The translations under genes and the position numbers were made by a program. Positions 8,401-17,067 of a stretch of DNA of 64,000 nt are shown one piece after another. The notes beneath the pieces are model-generated. The model did not search any database. It saw only the letters and a program-made list of their open reading frames with translations, and was not told the DNA's origin. Source of the stretch: an uncultured Desulfovibrionaceae bacterium (GTDB taxonomy: Bacteria; Desulfobacterota; Desulfovibrionia; Desulfovibrionales; Desulfovibrionaceae); assembly GCA_949741925.1 (NCBI GenBank), contig CATJOY010000034.1, forward strand, positions 1 to 64,000. The letters run 5' to 3'. Numbering within the stretch: position 1 is the stretch's first letter; every line of letters starts with the position of its first letter.

Positions 8401-11400
8401 AGCGCTCGCCGGCTGGCAGCGGTTTGCGAGCCAGTAGGATAAAGGCCGGGCCGGCCGGGTCTTTACCTTTATCTACAACATCAACATCTGCGAAACCGGC
8501 TTCGAGCAATTGTTGTTTCCAACTCTCCGGTTCCTGCAACAGCGAAACCGGCATGCTGTTGTCGAGCGAGGCGGCCCACCACGAGGGGCGGGCGCCAAAG
8601 ACAAAATCGGCAAACAGACTCGGGGCGTGTTCCATAACACAGAGCACGCCGCCGGGAGCCAGCATCTCCAGGCATCCGGCCAGCGCGGCTTTGCCGTGGG
8701 CATGCTCGTGGAGCGAGAGGGCCAGCAGAATGCAGTGGTACCGGCCGAGGTGCTCCACAGGCGGATTGTCCGGAGCAAGTTCCGTAAAGGAAACCGCCGG
8801 ATGCGCGCTGAACATCTGGGCGTGAATTTCCGCCTGTTCAGGCGAGGGCTCGGCCACAACACAGCGGGCGTTGCTTTTGGAGAACAGAGGGAGCATCTCC
8901 GGTAGGAAATGTTCCGGATTTTTGGCCACCTGAAGTACGTTGATTCCTTGCCCGGTTTGGGCAGCGTTCAGAACGGCTTTGGCGCATCGGGTCAGGATGG
9001 CGGTATAGGGGTGGAACTGGCACGATTGGGTGAAATAGGCGCGGGTCAGCCTGGCAGGCAAAAGGGCGACCTCATGATTTTCAGGAAGGTTCTCCAGAAA
9101 ACGTTTCGCCTTGCCGGAGACATAGGCCAGGAGCGCCGCCTCCGTGGCATATCCGGGGGCAGTACTGAGAATGGTGCGCCACAGGGTGGTTGCACTCGGG
9201 CGTTCACCTCTCGGGCGAACCTGCCATACACCGTCGTTCCGGCTTGCCAGGTTTGCATTTTCCAGGCGCTCCAGCATAGAGGTAAGCCAGGGTTCCTGAG
9301 AAGCCGCCACATCCCCGGCCTCAATCAGTTCGCGGATGGAAAAGCTTTGCGGCAGCGGCGAGGCAGGGCGGATCGAAAGCACTGCTTCATGCATGGCCGT
9401 CAATGAGGCTAGCTGCAGCAGAAGATACGGATGCACGGATTGCGCGGAATCCTCTTTGGCGGATTGACTGAAGCTCTGCAAGGCGCTTCGCAGCTCCTGG
9501 TTAAGCCCTTGGCTAGAGAGATTAGCCAGCGGTCTGATATCCGCCGGATGGGCCGAGGGCACCAGCTCCATTATATAAGGCGCCGAGCGGATTCTATCCA
9601 ACTCCAGCCAGGCGGCTCGCCGGAAACGGCAGCCTTTCAGTTGCAGCAGTATCTTGCCGGAGGTATCCAGCAGCGTGAAGGAGGCCACCACCGAACGGGG
9701 GCTGATACGCTCCAGGCGGGCATGGGCAAAGGCAGGTTTGTCCGCGGCATAGAGCACAACACGTTCAAAATCCGAAGGAAGATAGGAGTGCCCGTAATTG
9801 CCGCTCTGGGAACCGAGAAGGATAAACAAGGTCTGAAAGGCTCCATCCAGCAGCGGTGGCGGTATGAGCATGCCGCGGGCGCTTGATGGATCGGCTTCCT
9901 CAAGGCTGGCTAACACTTCCGGTCGGTTGGTTTCCGAGCGTACCCAGGCCCGGCGGACCGTCTGGAAACAGGGACCGTAATGGAGCATGAAGCGGTCTGC
10001 GGCGGCGTACAGCGTGGATTTTTCCACGGCAACGCCGAAAGAATCCGGCGTTCTAAACTGGGCGTCCGAGGGGGCCGGGGTGTCGGCCACGGGGACAATG
10101 CGCCCTTTGGCATATTTGCTCCAGGCTTCGGTGCTCATAACGGCGCGGCCTTCGAGGGTGAAACCGCCGTCTTCCCTATCTATAGTGGTACGCAGCGCCT
10201 TGGCGCTTTCGTCGGAAAGCGCGAGCGGGCGCAAGATACTTACCCGCTCAAGTTCGAGCTGGGTTGCCGGGAAGGCTTCCCGGGCTGCCGCCAGGATGCC
10301 CTCGAGAAATGCGGCAGCGGGGTAGGGCGTGCTGGCGCCGGCTTGGTGATCCTTGAGCCAAGGATAGTCCGCTGTATGAATGAAGTTCTCGAATATCAGG
10401 CATTTCCCCGGCAACTGCCAGCCAAGCAGGGGGTGGATGCGTTCCTGAAGCATGAATTCCCGGCATTCCGGCGTGCTTTCCGCCCAGATATGTTCTCGGT
10501 TCCAGGGATAGTGCGGCAAATCTACCCGTTTATGCGGCAAGGGAAAATGCGCCTTCATGTTCAGCGTCCAGCCGTGTTTCCAGGCTGTTTTCCAAAGCTC
10601 GTCCAGTTCGGCCAATTCGTTTTTGTTGCGTTGCAGGGTAATGAAAATATGGTGCGTTTCCTGCTCATCGCGGAGCACGTCGCGCATGTAGGAACGCAAG
10701 ATGGGACTGGGGCTGATTTCCATGAACAGGCGCCGGCCGGCGGCAAAGGCAGCGGCAACCGCCGGGGCAAATAGGGCCGGTTGACGGATGTTTCCCCACC
10801 AATACTCTATACCCAGAGGGGCCGCATACTCCCGGCCGTACACGGCGGAGAAATACGGCACAGCCGGCTTGCGGGCCTTGAGGCTGCCGAGCCCCGTGTA
10901 AAAGGCCTCTTTCATCGCCTCCATGCGGCGGGTATGGAAAGGATAAGGGATTGAGAGCATTTTTGCGGCGATGCGCAGGCTTTTGCAGCGATCCATAAAA
11001 GAGCGCAAGTCAGCGGTATCGCCGGATAAGGAGAGGGATGTGGCCGTATTGACTGCGGCAATTTCAATATCCAAGCCCATTTCCCGAATCAGTTTCTCAG
11101 CCTTATCCGCGGGCATGACGGCAACAGCCATGGAGCCTGTGCCGCGCATGGGGGCCTGCAAATGGCTCCGATAATGGATAACCCGGCAGGCATCGGCCAA
11201 ACTAAGGGAGCGGCAGCACCACGCGGCGGCCACCTCACCGACGCTGTGCCCGATAACGGCCGAGGGAAGAATGCCCTTGGATTCCAGAACCTTGACTATA
11301 CCTACTTGCACGGCAAAAAGGAGCGGTTGGCTTTTTTCCGTGTGGTCAAAAACATCTTCGTAGCGTTCCGGGTTCTCCAACGCATCTTTGATGGACCAGC

Positions 11401-13159
11401 CTTGGAGGGGCGAGAGATGCGCATCCACTTCATCCATGGCGCGACGAAAGACTTTGCTTTCCCGCATCAAGGAAGCGCCCATGCCGCTCCATTGGCTGCC
11501 GTTGCCGGAAAAGGCAAAAACGCCGCCGGTATTGCGAAGCAGGCTTTCTTGAACAAGCCCTTTATCTTTACCTTCGCTTTTGGCAATTTTTTTGAGCTGG
11601 GCGCAAACATCCGGGAGTGTTCCCCCATCTGCCACGGCGCGAAAAGCCATGGCTTCGCGGTGGCCAGCCAGGGTTGCGGCGGCGTCATAGCGCAGGGCAT
11701 CCCCGTTATCGCCGGCCTGCTCCAGAAAGGAAGCGTAGGAATCGGCCAACGCTCTAAGGCTTGCGGCGCTGCGTGCGCTGAGCAGAAACGGCGCGGAAAG
11801 CGTGCTGCGCGCGGCCGGAAGCCGTGGCGTGGCATGGCGCGCGGCCCGTTGCAGGACCACATGGGCGTTGGTGCCGCCGAAGCCGAAGGAGTTGATGCTG
11901 ATAAGTTCGTCCCCCCCGGTTTTGGGCAGAGCAGTCACCCCTTGCGGTACCCGAATGTTGAGTTCTTTGAAGTCGATGGCCGGGTTCGGGGTTTTCAGGT
12001 GTAAATTGGGCGGAATTTTATTGTTGTTCAGAACCAGTAAGGATTTGAGCAGGCCGGCCATGCCCGAGGCTGGTTCCAGATGCCCGATGTTGCTTTTGAC
12101 GGAGCCGACGTAGAGCGGCCGCGTCCCTTTGAGCGCTTTGCCGAAAACCGTGCCGATGGCTCCCGCCTCCAGGGGATCGCCGGCGGCTGTGCCGGTGCCG
12201 TGGGCCTCCATATACACCAGCTTGGTTTTATTCAGACCGAAGCGTTGGTAAACCTCTTCCATCAGTTGGATCTGGGCTTTTTGATTGGGCAGGGCAATGC
12301 CCGTGGTCCGGCCGTCGGAATTGACGCCTGTTCCGGCAACGAGGGCCAGCACGCGGTTCTGATCGCGTAGAGCCAGATGCAACGGTTTGAGCAGAATGAC
12401 GCCCACGCCTTCGGAACGTACAAACCCGTTGCCGGAAGCGTCAAAGACCTTGCAGCGCCCGTCCGGCGAGAGCATGCGCGCCCTGGAGAAGCCGATATAG
12501 GGTGAAGGTGACATCAGCATGTTCACGCCGCCCGCAAAGGCCAAAGAGATTTCACCCCGGCGCAGGGCGCTGCAAGCCTGGTGCACAGCAACCAGGGATG
12601 ATGAGCAGGCTGTATCGATAACCAGGCTCGGCCCGCGGAGATCATAAAAATAGGAGACGCGGTTGGCGATAATGCTGAGGTTGCAGCCGGTCATGGAATA
12701 GGGACCGGCAAGGCAGGGATCATCGGAACTATGCAGGGCCATATCCATACTGGAAGCCCCCACGAAAACGCCGGTATCAGAACCTTTTAGACTGGATGGC
12801 AGGATATGCGCATTTTCCAGGGCTTCCCAACTGGTTTCCAGAACCAGCCGCTGCTGCGGATCCATGGTTAGGGCTTCTTTGCGGGAAATGCCGAAAAAAT
12901 CCGCATCAAACTCCTTGATTTCCGGAATGATCCCTGCTGCCAAGGTGTAGCTGTGGCCTTCCCGGTTTTTGGCGGCGCTGGCAAAGCGGTCTCTGGAAAA
13001 ACGTCCTTCGGGCAGCTCGGTAACGGCATCCCGGCCTTCCCGCAGGAGATCCCAAAAACTGGCAAGATCCGTGACCCCGCCGGGAAAACGGCAGGCAACC
13101 CCGACGATGGCAATGGGTTCATCCTGATATGTAGCACATGTATTCATGACATTGGTCAT
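5402..13159 (-). CDS. rkpA: Iterative reducing type I polyketide synthase, RkpA-like
   Basis: A 2585-residue megasynthase. The domain order is: ketosynthase (about 13-440; C185, H320, H360), acyltransferase (about 545-860; S639 in GHSVGE), dehydratase (about 905-1185; H938 and D1105), a methyltransferase-like region (about 1380-1565), enoylreductase (about 1845-2165), ketoreductase (about 2188-2370; S2325, Y2338, N2342) and acyl carrier protein (S2498 in GMDSLM). A single module with all reductive domains should act iteratively and make a saturated chain. The methyltransferase-like part lacks a glycine-rich SAM loop. There is no thioesterase, which fits offloading by the overlapping RkpG-like enzyme. 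The start shows no clear ribosome site. Rhizobial RkpA and Burkholderia WcbR are known capsule-linked relatives; the product here is unknown. Confidence 0.9.
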   Translation of the reverse strand: MTNVMNTCATYQDEPIAIVGVACRFPGGVTDLASFWDLLREGRDAVTELPEGRFSRDRFASAAKNREGHSYTLAAGIIPEIKEFDADFFGISRKEALTMDPQQRLVLETSWEALENAHILPSSLKGSDTGVFVGASSMDMALHSSDDPCLAGPYSMTGCNLSIIANRVSYFYDLRGPSLVIDTACSSSLVAVHQACSALRRGEISLAFAGGVNMLMSPSPYIGFSRARMLSPDGRCKVFDASGNGFVRSEGVGVILLKPLHLALRDQNRVLALVAGTGVNSDGRTTGIALPNQKAQIQLMEEVYQRFGLNKTKLVYMEAHGTGTAAGDPLEAGAIGTVFGKALKGTRPLYVGSVKSNIGHLEPASGMAGLLKSLLVLNNNKIPPNLHLKTPNPAIDFKELNIRVPQGVTALPKTGGDELISINSFGFGGTNAHVVLQRAARHATPRLPAARSTLSAPFLLSARSAASLRALADSYASFLEQAGDNGDALRYDAAATLAGHREAMAFRAVADGGTLPDVCAQLKKIAKSEGKDKGLVQESLLRNTGGVFAFSGNGSQWSGMGASLMRESKVFRRAMDEVDAHLSPLQGWSIKDALENPERYEDVFDHTEKSQPLLFAVQVGIVKVLESKGILPSAVIGHSVGEVAAAWCCRSLSLADACRVIHYRSHLQAPMRGTGSMAVAVMPADKAEKLIREMGLDIEIAAVNTATSLSLSGDTADLRSFMDRCKSLRIAAKMLSIPYPFHTRRMEAMKEAFYTGLGSLKARKPAVPYFSAVYGREYAAPLGIEYWWGNIRQPALFAPAVAAAFAAGRRLFMEISPSPILRSYMRDVLRDEQETHHIFITLQRNKNELAELDELWKTAWKHGWTLNMKAHFPLPHKRVDLPHYPWNREHIWAESTPECREFMLQERIHPLLGWQLPGKCLIFENFIHTADYPWLKDHQAGASTPYPAAAFLEGILAAAREAFPATQLELERVSILRPLALSDESAKALRTTIDREDGGFTLEGRAVMSTEAWSKYAKGRIVPVADTPAPSDAQFRTPDSFGVAVEKSTLYAAADRFMLHYGPCFQTVRRAWVRSETNRPEVLASLEEADPSSARGMLIPPPLLDGAFQTLFILLGSQSGNYGHSYLPSDFERVVLYAADKPAFAHARLERISPRSVVASFTLLDTSGKILLQLKGCRFRRAAWLELDRIRSAPYIMELVPSAHPADIRPLANLSSQGLNQELRSALQSFSQSAKEDSAQSVHPYLLLQLASLTAMHEAVLSIRPASPLPQSFSIRELIEAGDVAASQEPWLTSMLERLENANLASRNDGVWQVRPRGERPSATTLWRTILSTAPGYATEAALLAYVSGKAKRFLENLPENHEVALLPARLTRAYFTQSCQFHPYTAILTRCAKAVLNAAQTGQGINVLQVAKNPEHFLPEMLPLFSKSNARCVVAEPSPEQAEIHAQMFSAHPAVSFTELAPDNPPVEHLGRYHCILLALSLHEHAHGKAALAGCLEMLAPGGVLCVMEHAPSLFADFVFGARPSWWAASLDNSMPVSLLQEPESWKQQLLEAGFADVDVVDKGKDPAGPAFILLARKPLPAGERSAEQPEKPAADHANAEKRPSADGLAPSGVAVAASDTAHGTSLAETRTWLLVAGEAGSPGALLGKRLLAALSEHGEEARLSYHDKDFDPSRPEHWQGLLGMRKGKKKVHLVYLVGFDNRSSFTGDELARVQQTGLEGLHALATVWDALRLPLSVQVIGGGAFADGLAGTSPLPSQGALLGFTRVMANEMRGLEIRYIDFQGEHAAGGLGFTGLVRELLDPTRETEVVFSRELRSVPRLTRLHSGLSRPRADQAAAGACLAFDTPGRLQNLYWKTMPLPKPGPDEVCVEVKYTGLNFRDVMWCMGMLPDEALENGFSGPTMGIECSGVITAVGNNVRAWSSGDEVVCFAPACFSTHVVTKASAVVAKPASLGFAEAATIPVPFITAWYSLKHLANMQPGEKVLIHGAAGGVGLAAVQIANHLGLEIYATAGAEEKHAFLKQFGVKHIFSSRSLRFVQEVLEATNGQGVDAVLNSLAGEAIPAGLAVLKPFGRFLELGKRDFYADTPMRLRPFSNNLSYFGVDVDQLLVHQPELAQKLFSELMALFEARKFIALPHTVFPAAKVLEAFQTMQQSAHIGKIVLSLKGASLLASPPESPWKKISLNAEATYLISGGTGGFGLATAQRLAKRGARHLVLLSRNGLNGTEAEETVNAMREKGIHVHIVKADVADKGKLKRALKRHLAALPPLRGVIHAAALLDDGIITSLTPERIRGVLAAKSLGAWNLHELTITEPLDFFVLYSSAVSLFGNPGQASYVAANCMEESLAAWRRSLGLPAQVIGWGAIDDTGMITRNPKARQMLLSVLGVSPTHSRDALYWLEHCIAADIGESHYFGLDWQNRADLPALAAPRFSRLRPKKSASGEAEGPSLEHIRALPKKEAVSAITAILIAEVAHVLHLPKDKLAADTPLVSLGMDSLMAVELGLAVEQKFQLTGYTMPLSEHTTPLSLAESLFSLLSGQEDEEAAPDAEAEMIRSLEKKHGMHLPEGARARALEIITKDSRNE

Positions 13160-13375
13160 CCATAGTGGGCGTCTGGTTATGGCCGGGCAGCAGAAAACGC
13201 CCTCCGGCGTTTCCGTGCCCGTTCCGCAAATATACTGTTCCTCTCCCCGGCCGTTGCGCCCGTGGGCTTGGCCGTAGACCCGCGGAGAAGGTGAACTATC
13301 TATGCAAATAAGGCAATGAGAGCATTTTTACAGTTTACAACGACAGTATTCCGACGGAGAAAACCATCAGCTTTC

Positions 13376-13423
13376 CCCGGCAGAAAACCCGCCGCCCTCA
13401 TGCAGGAGAGGCGGTTTGCCGGG
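13376..13423 (-). terminator. Stem-loop after the capsule-export operon
   Basis: CCCGGCA (13376-13382) pairs with TGCCGGG (13417-13423). An inner GC stem, read on the minus strand, ends in GGGTTTTCT. It starts seven bases after the kpsD stop codon and precedes the rkpA-like gene, so it probably ends export-operon transcripts. Confidence 0.5.
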
Positions 13424-13429
13424 AGTGCC

Positions 13430-15235
13430 TTACGGAGCGATCACAACCTTTGTTGCAATGGCGATCTGGTACAACACGTTTATGATATCCTTAAACACGG
13501 AAAAACTTTTGGAATCGTATTCGGGCATGACAAGCAACAGATCTCCGGGCAGGATATCCGTATTGTTTGCCAGGGCGATTTCCCCGTTGGGATGGACCAC
13601 CAAAATATCCTTCTGGTTGGCCCGCTCAGTGAAGCCCCCGGCGGCATACACATAGCGCGCCGTGCCCGCTCCTTTTTCGTAGACAATGGCTTTGGGGATC
13701 ATAACTTCACCGGCAATCTGAATTACATCCGAACGTTGGGGAATAACAATTTCATCGCCGTCTTCAAGAAGAATATCAGCGCTGACTCCGTTGCGAGTTA
13801 CCACTACCACGCCATCCGGCTCCAACTGGGAGGCCCGTTTAACGAAGTTTTGCACCAACTCGGCTTCCTGCACCCGGATGGCCGAGGTTTCCTGCGTGGC
13901 CGAGGTTGCCGTGAGCACCGAGTTCTCCAGGCGGAACAATGCGTCGGAGAGAGCCTTTTTTTGTTGTTCCGCTACGCTTCGTCGCTTGAGGTAAATGCCT
14001 TCCAGGTTAGAGAGGCCCGGGTCGGTTTGCACATGGGCCAGCAAAGAGCGGAGCGAGGTATTCCGCTTGATCGGGAAACGGGTCGGCCCCAAAATGGAGC
14101 CGCTGACGGCTACCATGATGGTGTCGCCCGGCCGGTCCGCCAAAAATTCGACCCAATCATTGGCCGCCAGGGAGAAATGAGCGAACTCCGTAAGATTCAT
14201 GTAAATATGGAAGGGAGTGGCGTTACGCGAGCCGCTGACCCCCACGTGGGAGACTGCGGGCAGGGGAGCGGCCAGGCGTATTAAATCGCTCCCGGTAAAG
14301 GTTTTGCCGCGGCTTTCATAGCTGGCATGCTGCGGAATGAGGCCGTCGGCAATGACGCTGTCTCCTTTGGGGCCCACTACGATCACATCCCCGTCGCGGA
14401 GCCTGCCGCCCTTGATCTCTCCATTCAGGATGAAGGAATAGAGATCCACCCGGGCCAGAACCTTGCCGTTGCGTTGGATGGTTATATCACGGTAGCTGCC
14501 CCGATCCGGAATAATGCCGCCGGCTCTATCCAGGTAGTAGAGTACAGTATCATTGGGGCCGCCTGCATAGCGTCCGGGGCGGGTGACAAATCCCGTCACG
14601 TAAACGGCCACAGGCTGGGCCGACAGGAGGTTGGCGTAAACATTAACGTTGGTGGTGAACGTTGAAGAAAGAAATTGTTTGATGCTGCTTTGCAAACTGC
14701 CGTGTTTGATGCCGGCGACATGCATGGGGCCCGCTTCGGGCAGAAAGATATTGCCCTGCTGATCAACCAGCAAGGTATCGGCGTATTGCTGCGCGCCCCA
14801 GATACGGACCATGATCCGATCGCCCGGCATAACCACGTAATCGGCATTCAAGCCCTCGTAAAAGGTACCCGCGAAATAGCCTTGGAAAAGATTGGCGCCA
14901 AAGGGAGGATAGGAACCGGAACGGAACGGGGTCAGGCTTTGGGCCCAGGCAGGAAGCCCCGCAAAGCCCCGGCTGCCGCTCATAACCGGACCCGGAGCAT
15001 AGAGCGGCTGCGGCGAGGAGGGATCTTCGTACCGTTCGCTTCCTTGGCCGGAGGGCGTATTGCTCATAGCCGCCGTATCCGAAGGCACCTGCAATCGGGC
15101 TGAACGGGCAGTGACCGCGGACATGCCCGCCTCCCCTATGAGGGCCGTATCAGCCATGGCGGCCTGAAGCGGATTTGCCGGTATGGCGCAGAACAGAATT
15201 ACCACGATAAGGCTTAGAAAATGTCTGGTGTGCAT
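13430..15235 (-). CDS. kpsD: Capsule polysaccharide export outer-membrane protein (Wza/KpsD/CtrA family)
   Basis: A 601-residue exported protein. It has an N-terminal signal peptide (MHTRHFLSLIVVILFC region, cleavage near QAA) but no convincing lipobox. The polysaccharide-export domain begins near residue 130 (DYVVMPGDRIMVRIWG), and several SLBB-type repeats follow (VYVTGFVTRPGRY, VAVSGSILGPTRF, IQIAGEVMIPKA). The last 25 residues are hydrophobic/amphipathic, as in the outer-membrane helix of Wza. It would form the periplasm-spanning outlet for capsule. Its start codon directly abuts the stop of kpsE, so it belongs to the export operon. Confidence 0.88.
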   Translation of the reverse strand: MHTRHFLSLIVVILFCAIPANPLQAAMADTALIGEAGMSAVTARSARLQVPSDTAAMSNTPSGQGSERYEDPSSPQPLYAPGPVMSGSRGFAGLPAWAQSLTPFRSGSYPPFGANLFQGYFAGTFYEGLNADYVVMPGDRIMVRIWGAQQYADTLLVDQQGNIFLPEAGPMHVAGIKHGSLQSSIKQFLSSTFTTNVNVYANLLSAQPVAVYVTGFVTRPGRYAGGPNDTVLYYLDRAGGIIPDRGSYRDITIQRNGKVLARVDLYSFILNGEIKGGRLRDGDVIVVGPKGDSVIADGLIPQHASYESRGKTFTGSDLIRLAAPLPAVSHVGVSGSRNATPFHIYMNLTEFAHFSLAANDWVEFLADRPGDTIMVAVSGSILGPTRFPIKRNTSLRSLLAHVQTDPGLSNLEGIYLKRRSVAEQQKKALSDALFRLENSVLTATSATQETSAIRVQEAELVQNFVKRASQLEPDGVVVVTRNGVSADILLEDGDEIVIPQRSDVIQIAGEVMIPKAIVYEKGAGTARYVYAAGGFTERANQKDILVVHPNGEIALANNTDILPGDLLLVMPEYDSKSFSVFKDIINVLYQIAIATKVVIAP

Positions 15236-16405
15236 CTACATCCCCATGCGGTCGCAAATAGCTGCTATGATTAATGAGAGGACTCCAAGCAACAGGAAAA
15301 GTCCGATAAAGGTAATCAGGGTATATTCAAAAACGGGCGGGTAGAGGGCTTCATCGGGCAATGTCGGCGGCTGGAAGGGCACGATATAGCGCGATTGGGC
15401 AATGGCTTTGAGGCGGGCCGCTTCAAGGGCGGTCATGGATTTGACCAGGTACTCCTGGGCAAACTGCTCCTCAGTTTGCAACTGGGCGAAATCCCCGACC
15501 AAGGAACTCAACGCGGCGCTATCCTTATTAAGGCCGGCGAGCCGGGCTTTTTCGCGGGCAACCTGCTCGTGGAGCGACTTGAGCTTTGTTTTCAGCGCCT
15601 GTACCCGGGGGCTGTTCTGGCGCATACTCTCCAGGGTTGCGTTGAGCTCGGCTTCGGTTACGGCGGCATCCCCTTCCAGCTTGGCGATAAGCTTTTCCAG
15701 GCCCTCTGCCGTGGCTTTGGGATCAAGAATCGAGGTGCTGTCCCGGAAGGCGCGGATTTGCGCCTGGGCCTGGAGCAGCCGACCTTCGGCCTTCTCCACT
15801 TGTTCTTCTGCCAAACGCACCGCATCCTGATGCGCGCGGAAGTTCATCTGGTTAACCAGGTTTTCGCTGCGGCTGAGGATCTCCTGGTTGATGCGCCGGG
15901 CCATTTCCGGTGTGTAGGCCTTAACTTCTACCGCAATGTACCCTTTTTCCGGATTATAGATGGTGGTCACCAGCCATTGCCAGTATTGCAGAAATTCTTC
16001 TTTGCTGACATCCGCGCCCAAACGCGAAACAATATCTTTGCCGGAACCGGAGAAATGCCGGCGCAGATCCACTGCCGCATCTACATGTTCCAGCATGTCC
16101 ATGGATTGGATGTAGTCAGCCACAATGTGCGCATCCAGGGTCGGGCTGTTGATGCCCACTTGAGAAAATAGAGCCGGTATACTCGCAAGCTCGCTTCCGT
16201 CGCTGCTGCGGACGGCAAAACGGCAATTGGAAATGAACATCGGCGTATACAGGAAGGCAAGATAAAAAAATGTAACCAGGGTTGGGATCAGCACAAAGAC
16301 CAAAAGCAGCCTTTTGGGAAGGCCGTCTTTTTTTAGAAAACGTTTGCCGGTTTTCTCTACTCTGTGCAGTATGGGGCCCGGCTTTGTTATCGGGGAAGTG
16401 TTCAT
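15236..16405 (-). CDS. kpsE: Capsule export inner-membrane adaptor (KpsE/CtrB/BexC family)
   Basis: A 389-residue polysaccharide co-polymerase-type protein without a kinase domain. It has one membrane span near residues 33-55, a long periplasmic part with alpha-helical coiled coil (about 180-320) and a second span close to the C-terminus (about 358-383). The start was placed at the ATG whose last bases overlap the kpsT stop (ATGA) rather than at a GTG six codons upstream. The protein links the KpsMT transporter to the outer-membrane exit protein. Confidence 0.87.
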   Translation of the reverse strand: MNTSPITKPGPILHRVEKTGKRFLKKDGLPKRLLLVFVLIPTLVTFFYLAFLYTPMFISNCRFAVRSSDGSELASIPALFSQVGINSPTLDAHIVADYIQSMDMLEHVDAAVDLRRHFSGSGKDIVSRLGADVSKEEFLQYWQWLVTTIYNPEKGYIAVEVKAYTPEMARRINQEILSRSENLVNQMNFRAHQDAVRLAEEQVEKAEGRLLQAQAQIRAFRDSTSILDPKATAEGLEKLIAKLEGDAAVTEAELNATLESMRQNSPRVQALKTKLKSLHEQVAREKARLAGLNKDSAALSSLVGDFAQLQTEEQFAQEYLVKSMTALEAARLKAIAQSRYIVPFQPPTLPDEALYPPVFEYTLITFIGLFLLLGVLSLIIAAICDRMGM

Positions 16406-17067
16406 TTTTTTATTCCGCAGCACGTCTCATTATAAAATTTTTCGGCTTCTTCGTTGGAGCTGAAGTCGAGCAGATTCCCGTCATGGAGAACGAGCATTTT
16501 ATCACAATAGGTTTTTATGGTGCCCATGTTGTGGGAAACCACGAGCAAAGTGGCGGATTTACGCCGTTCATCAAAATAGGCCTGACTTTTTTTTCGGAAT
16601 ACGGCGTCTCCTACGCCGGTGAGTTCATCAATAAGATAGTAGTCGAACTGAAAGGCCATGCTGATGCCAAAGGTCAGCTTGGCCTTCATGCCGGAAGAAT
16701 ACGTTGTTACCGGCATATCCATATACTCGCCCAGTTCGGAAAAATCTTCAACAAAAGCGCAGACCCGTTTATAGTCTTCGTTGTAGAGACGGCAAATAAA
16801 GCGCAGGTTCTGGCGGCCGCTGATCTTCATGTTGAACCCGCCACTGAAGCCAAGTGGCCAGGAAATTTTAGAGGTGCGCGTGATCTTCCCCGAATCGGGG
16901 GCTTCGCTTCCGCCGATCAACCGAAGCATGGTGGATTTGCCTGCCCCGTTTCTTCCCAAAATGCCCACATTGACGCCCGGCCGGAATTCATAGCTGACGC
17001 CGCTGAGAATACGCCGTCTGCCGTGTTTTGCCGGGTAGGTTTTGAAAACGTTTTGCATGGTGATCAC
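16402..17067 (-). CDS. kpsT: Capsule polysaccharide ABC exporter, ATP-binding subunit
   Basis: A 221-residue ABC ATPase of the KpsT/CtrD/BexA type. Walker A is GRNGAGKST, the signature is YSSGMKAKL, Walker B is YYLIDE and the switch histidine lies in VVSHNM. It powers export of finished capsule chains across the inner membrane. Both ends overlap neighbours by four bases (ATGA), typical of a tightly coupled operon. This gene and kpsM look slightly richer in A+T than most of the window. Confidence 0.9.
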   Translation of the reverse strand: MITMQNVFKTYPAKHGRRRILSGVSYEFRPGVNVGILGRNGAGKSTMLRLIGGSEAPDSGKITRTSKISWPLGFSGGFNMKISGRQNLRFICRLYNEDYKRVCAFVEDFSELGEYMDMPVTTYSSGMKAKLTFGISMAFQFDYYLIDELTGVGDAVFRKKSQAYFDERRKSATLLVVSHNMGTIKTYCDKMLVLHDGNLLDFSSNEEAEKFYNETCCGIKK

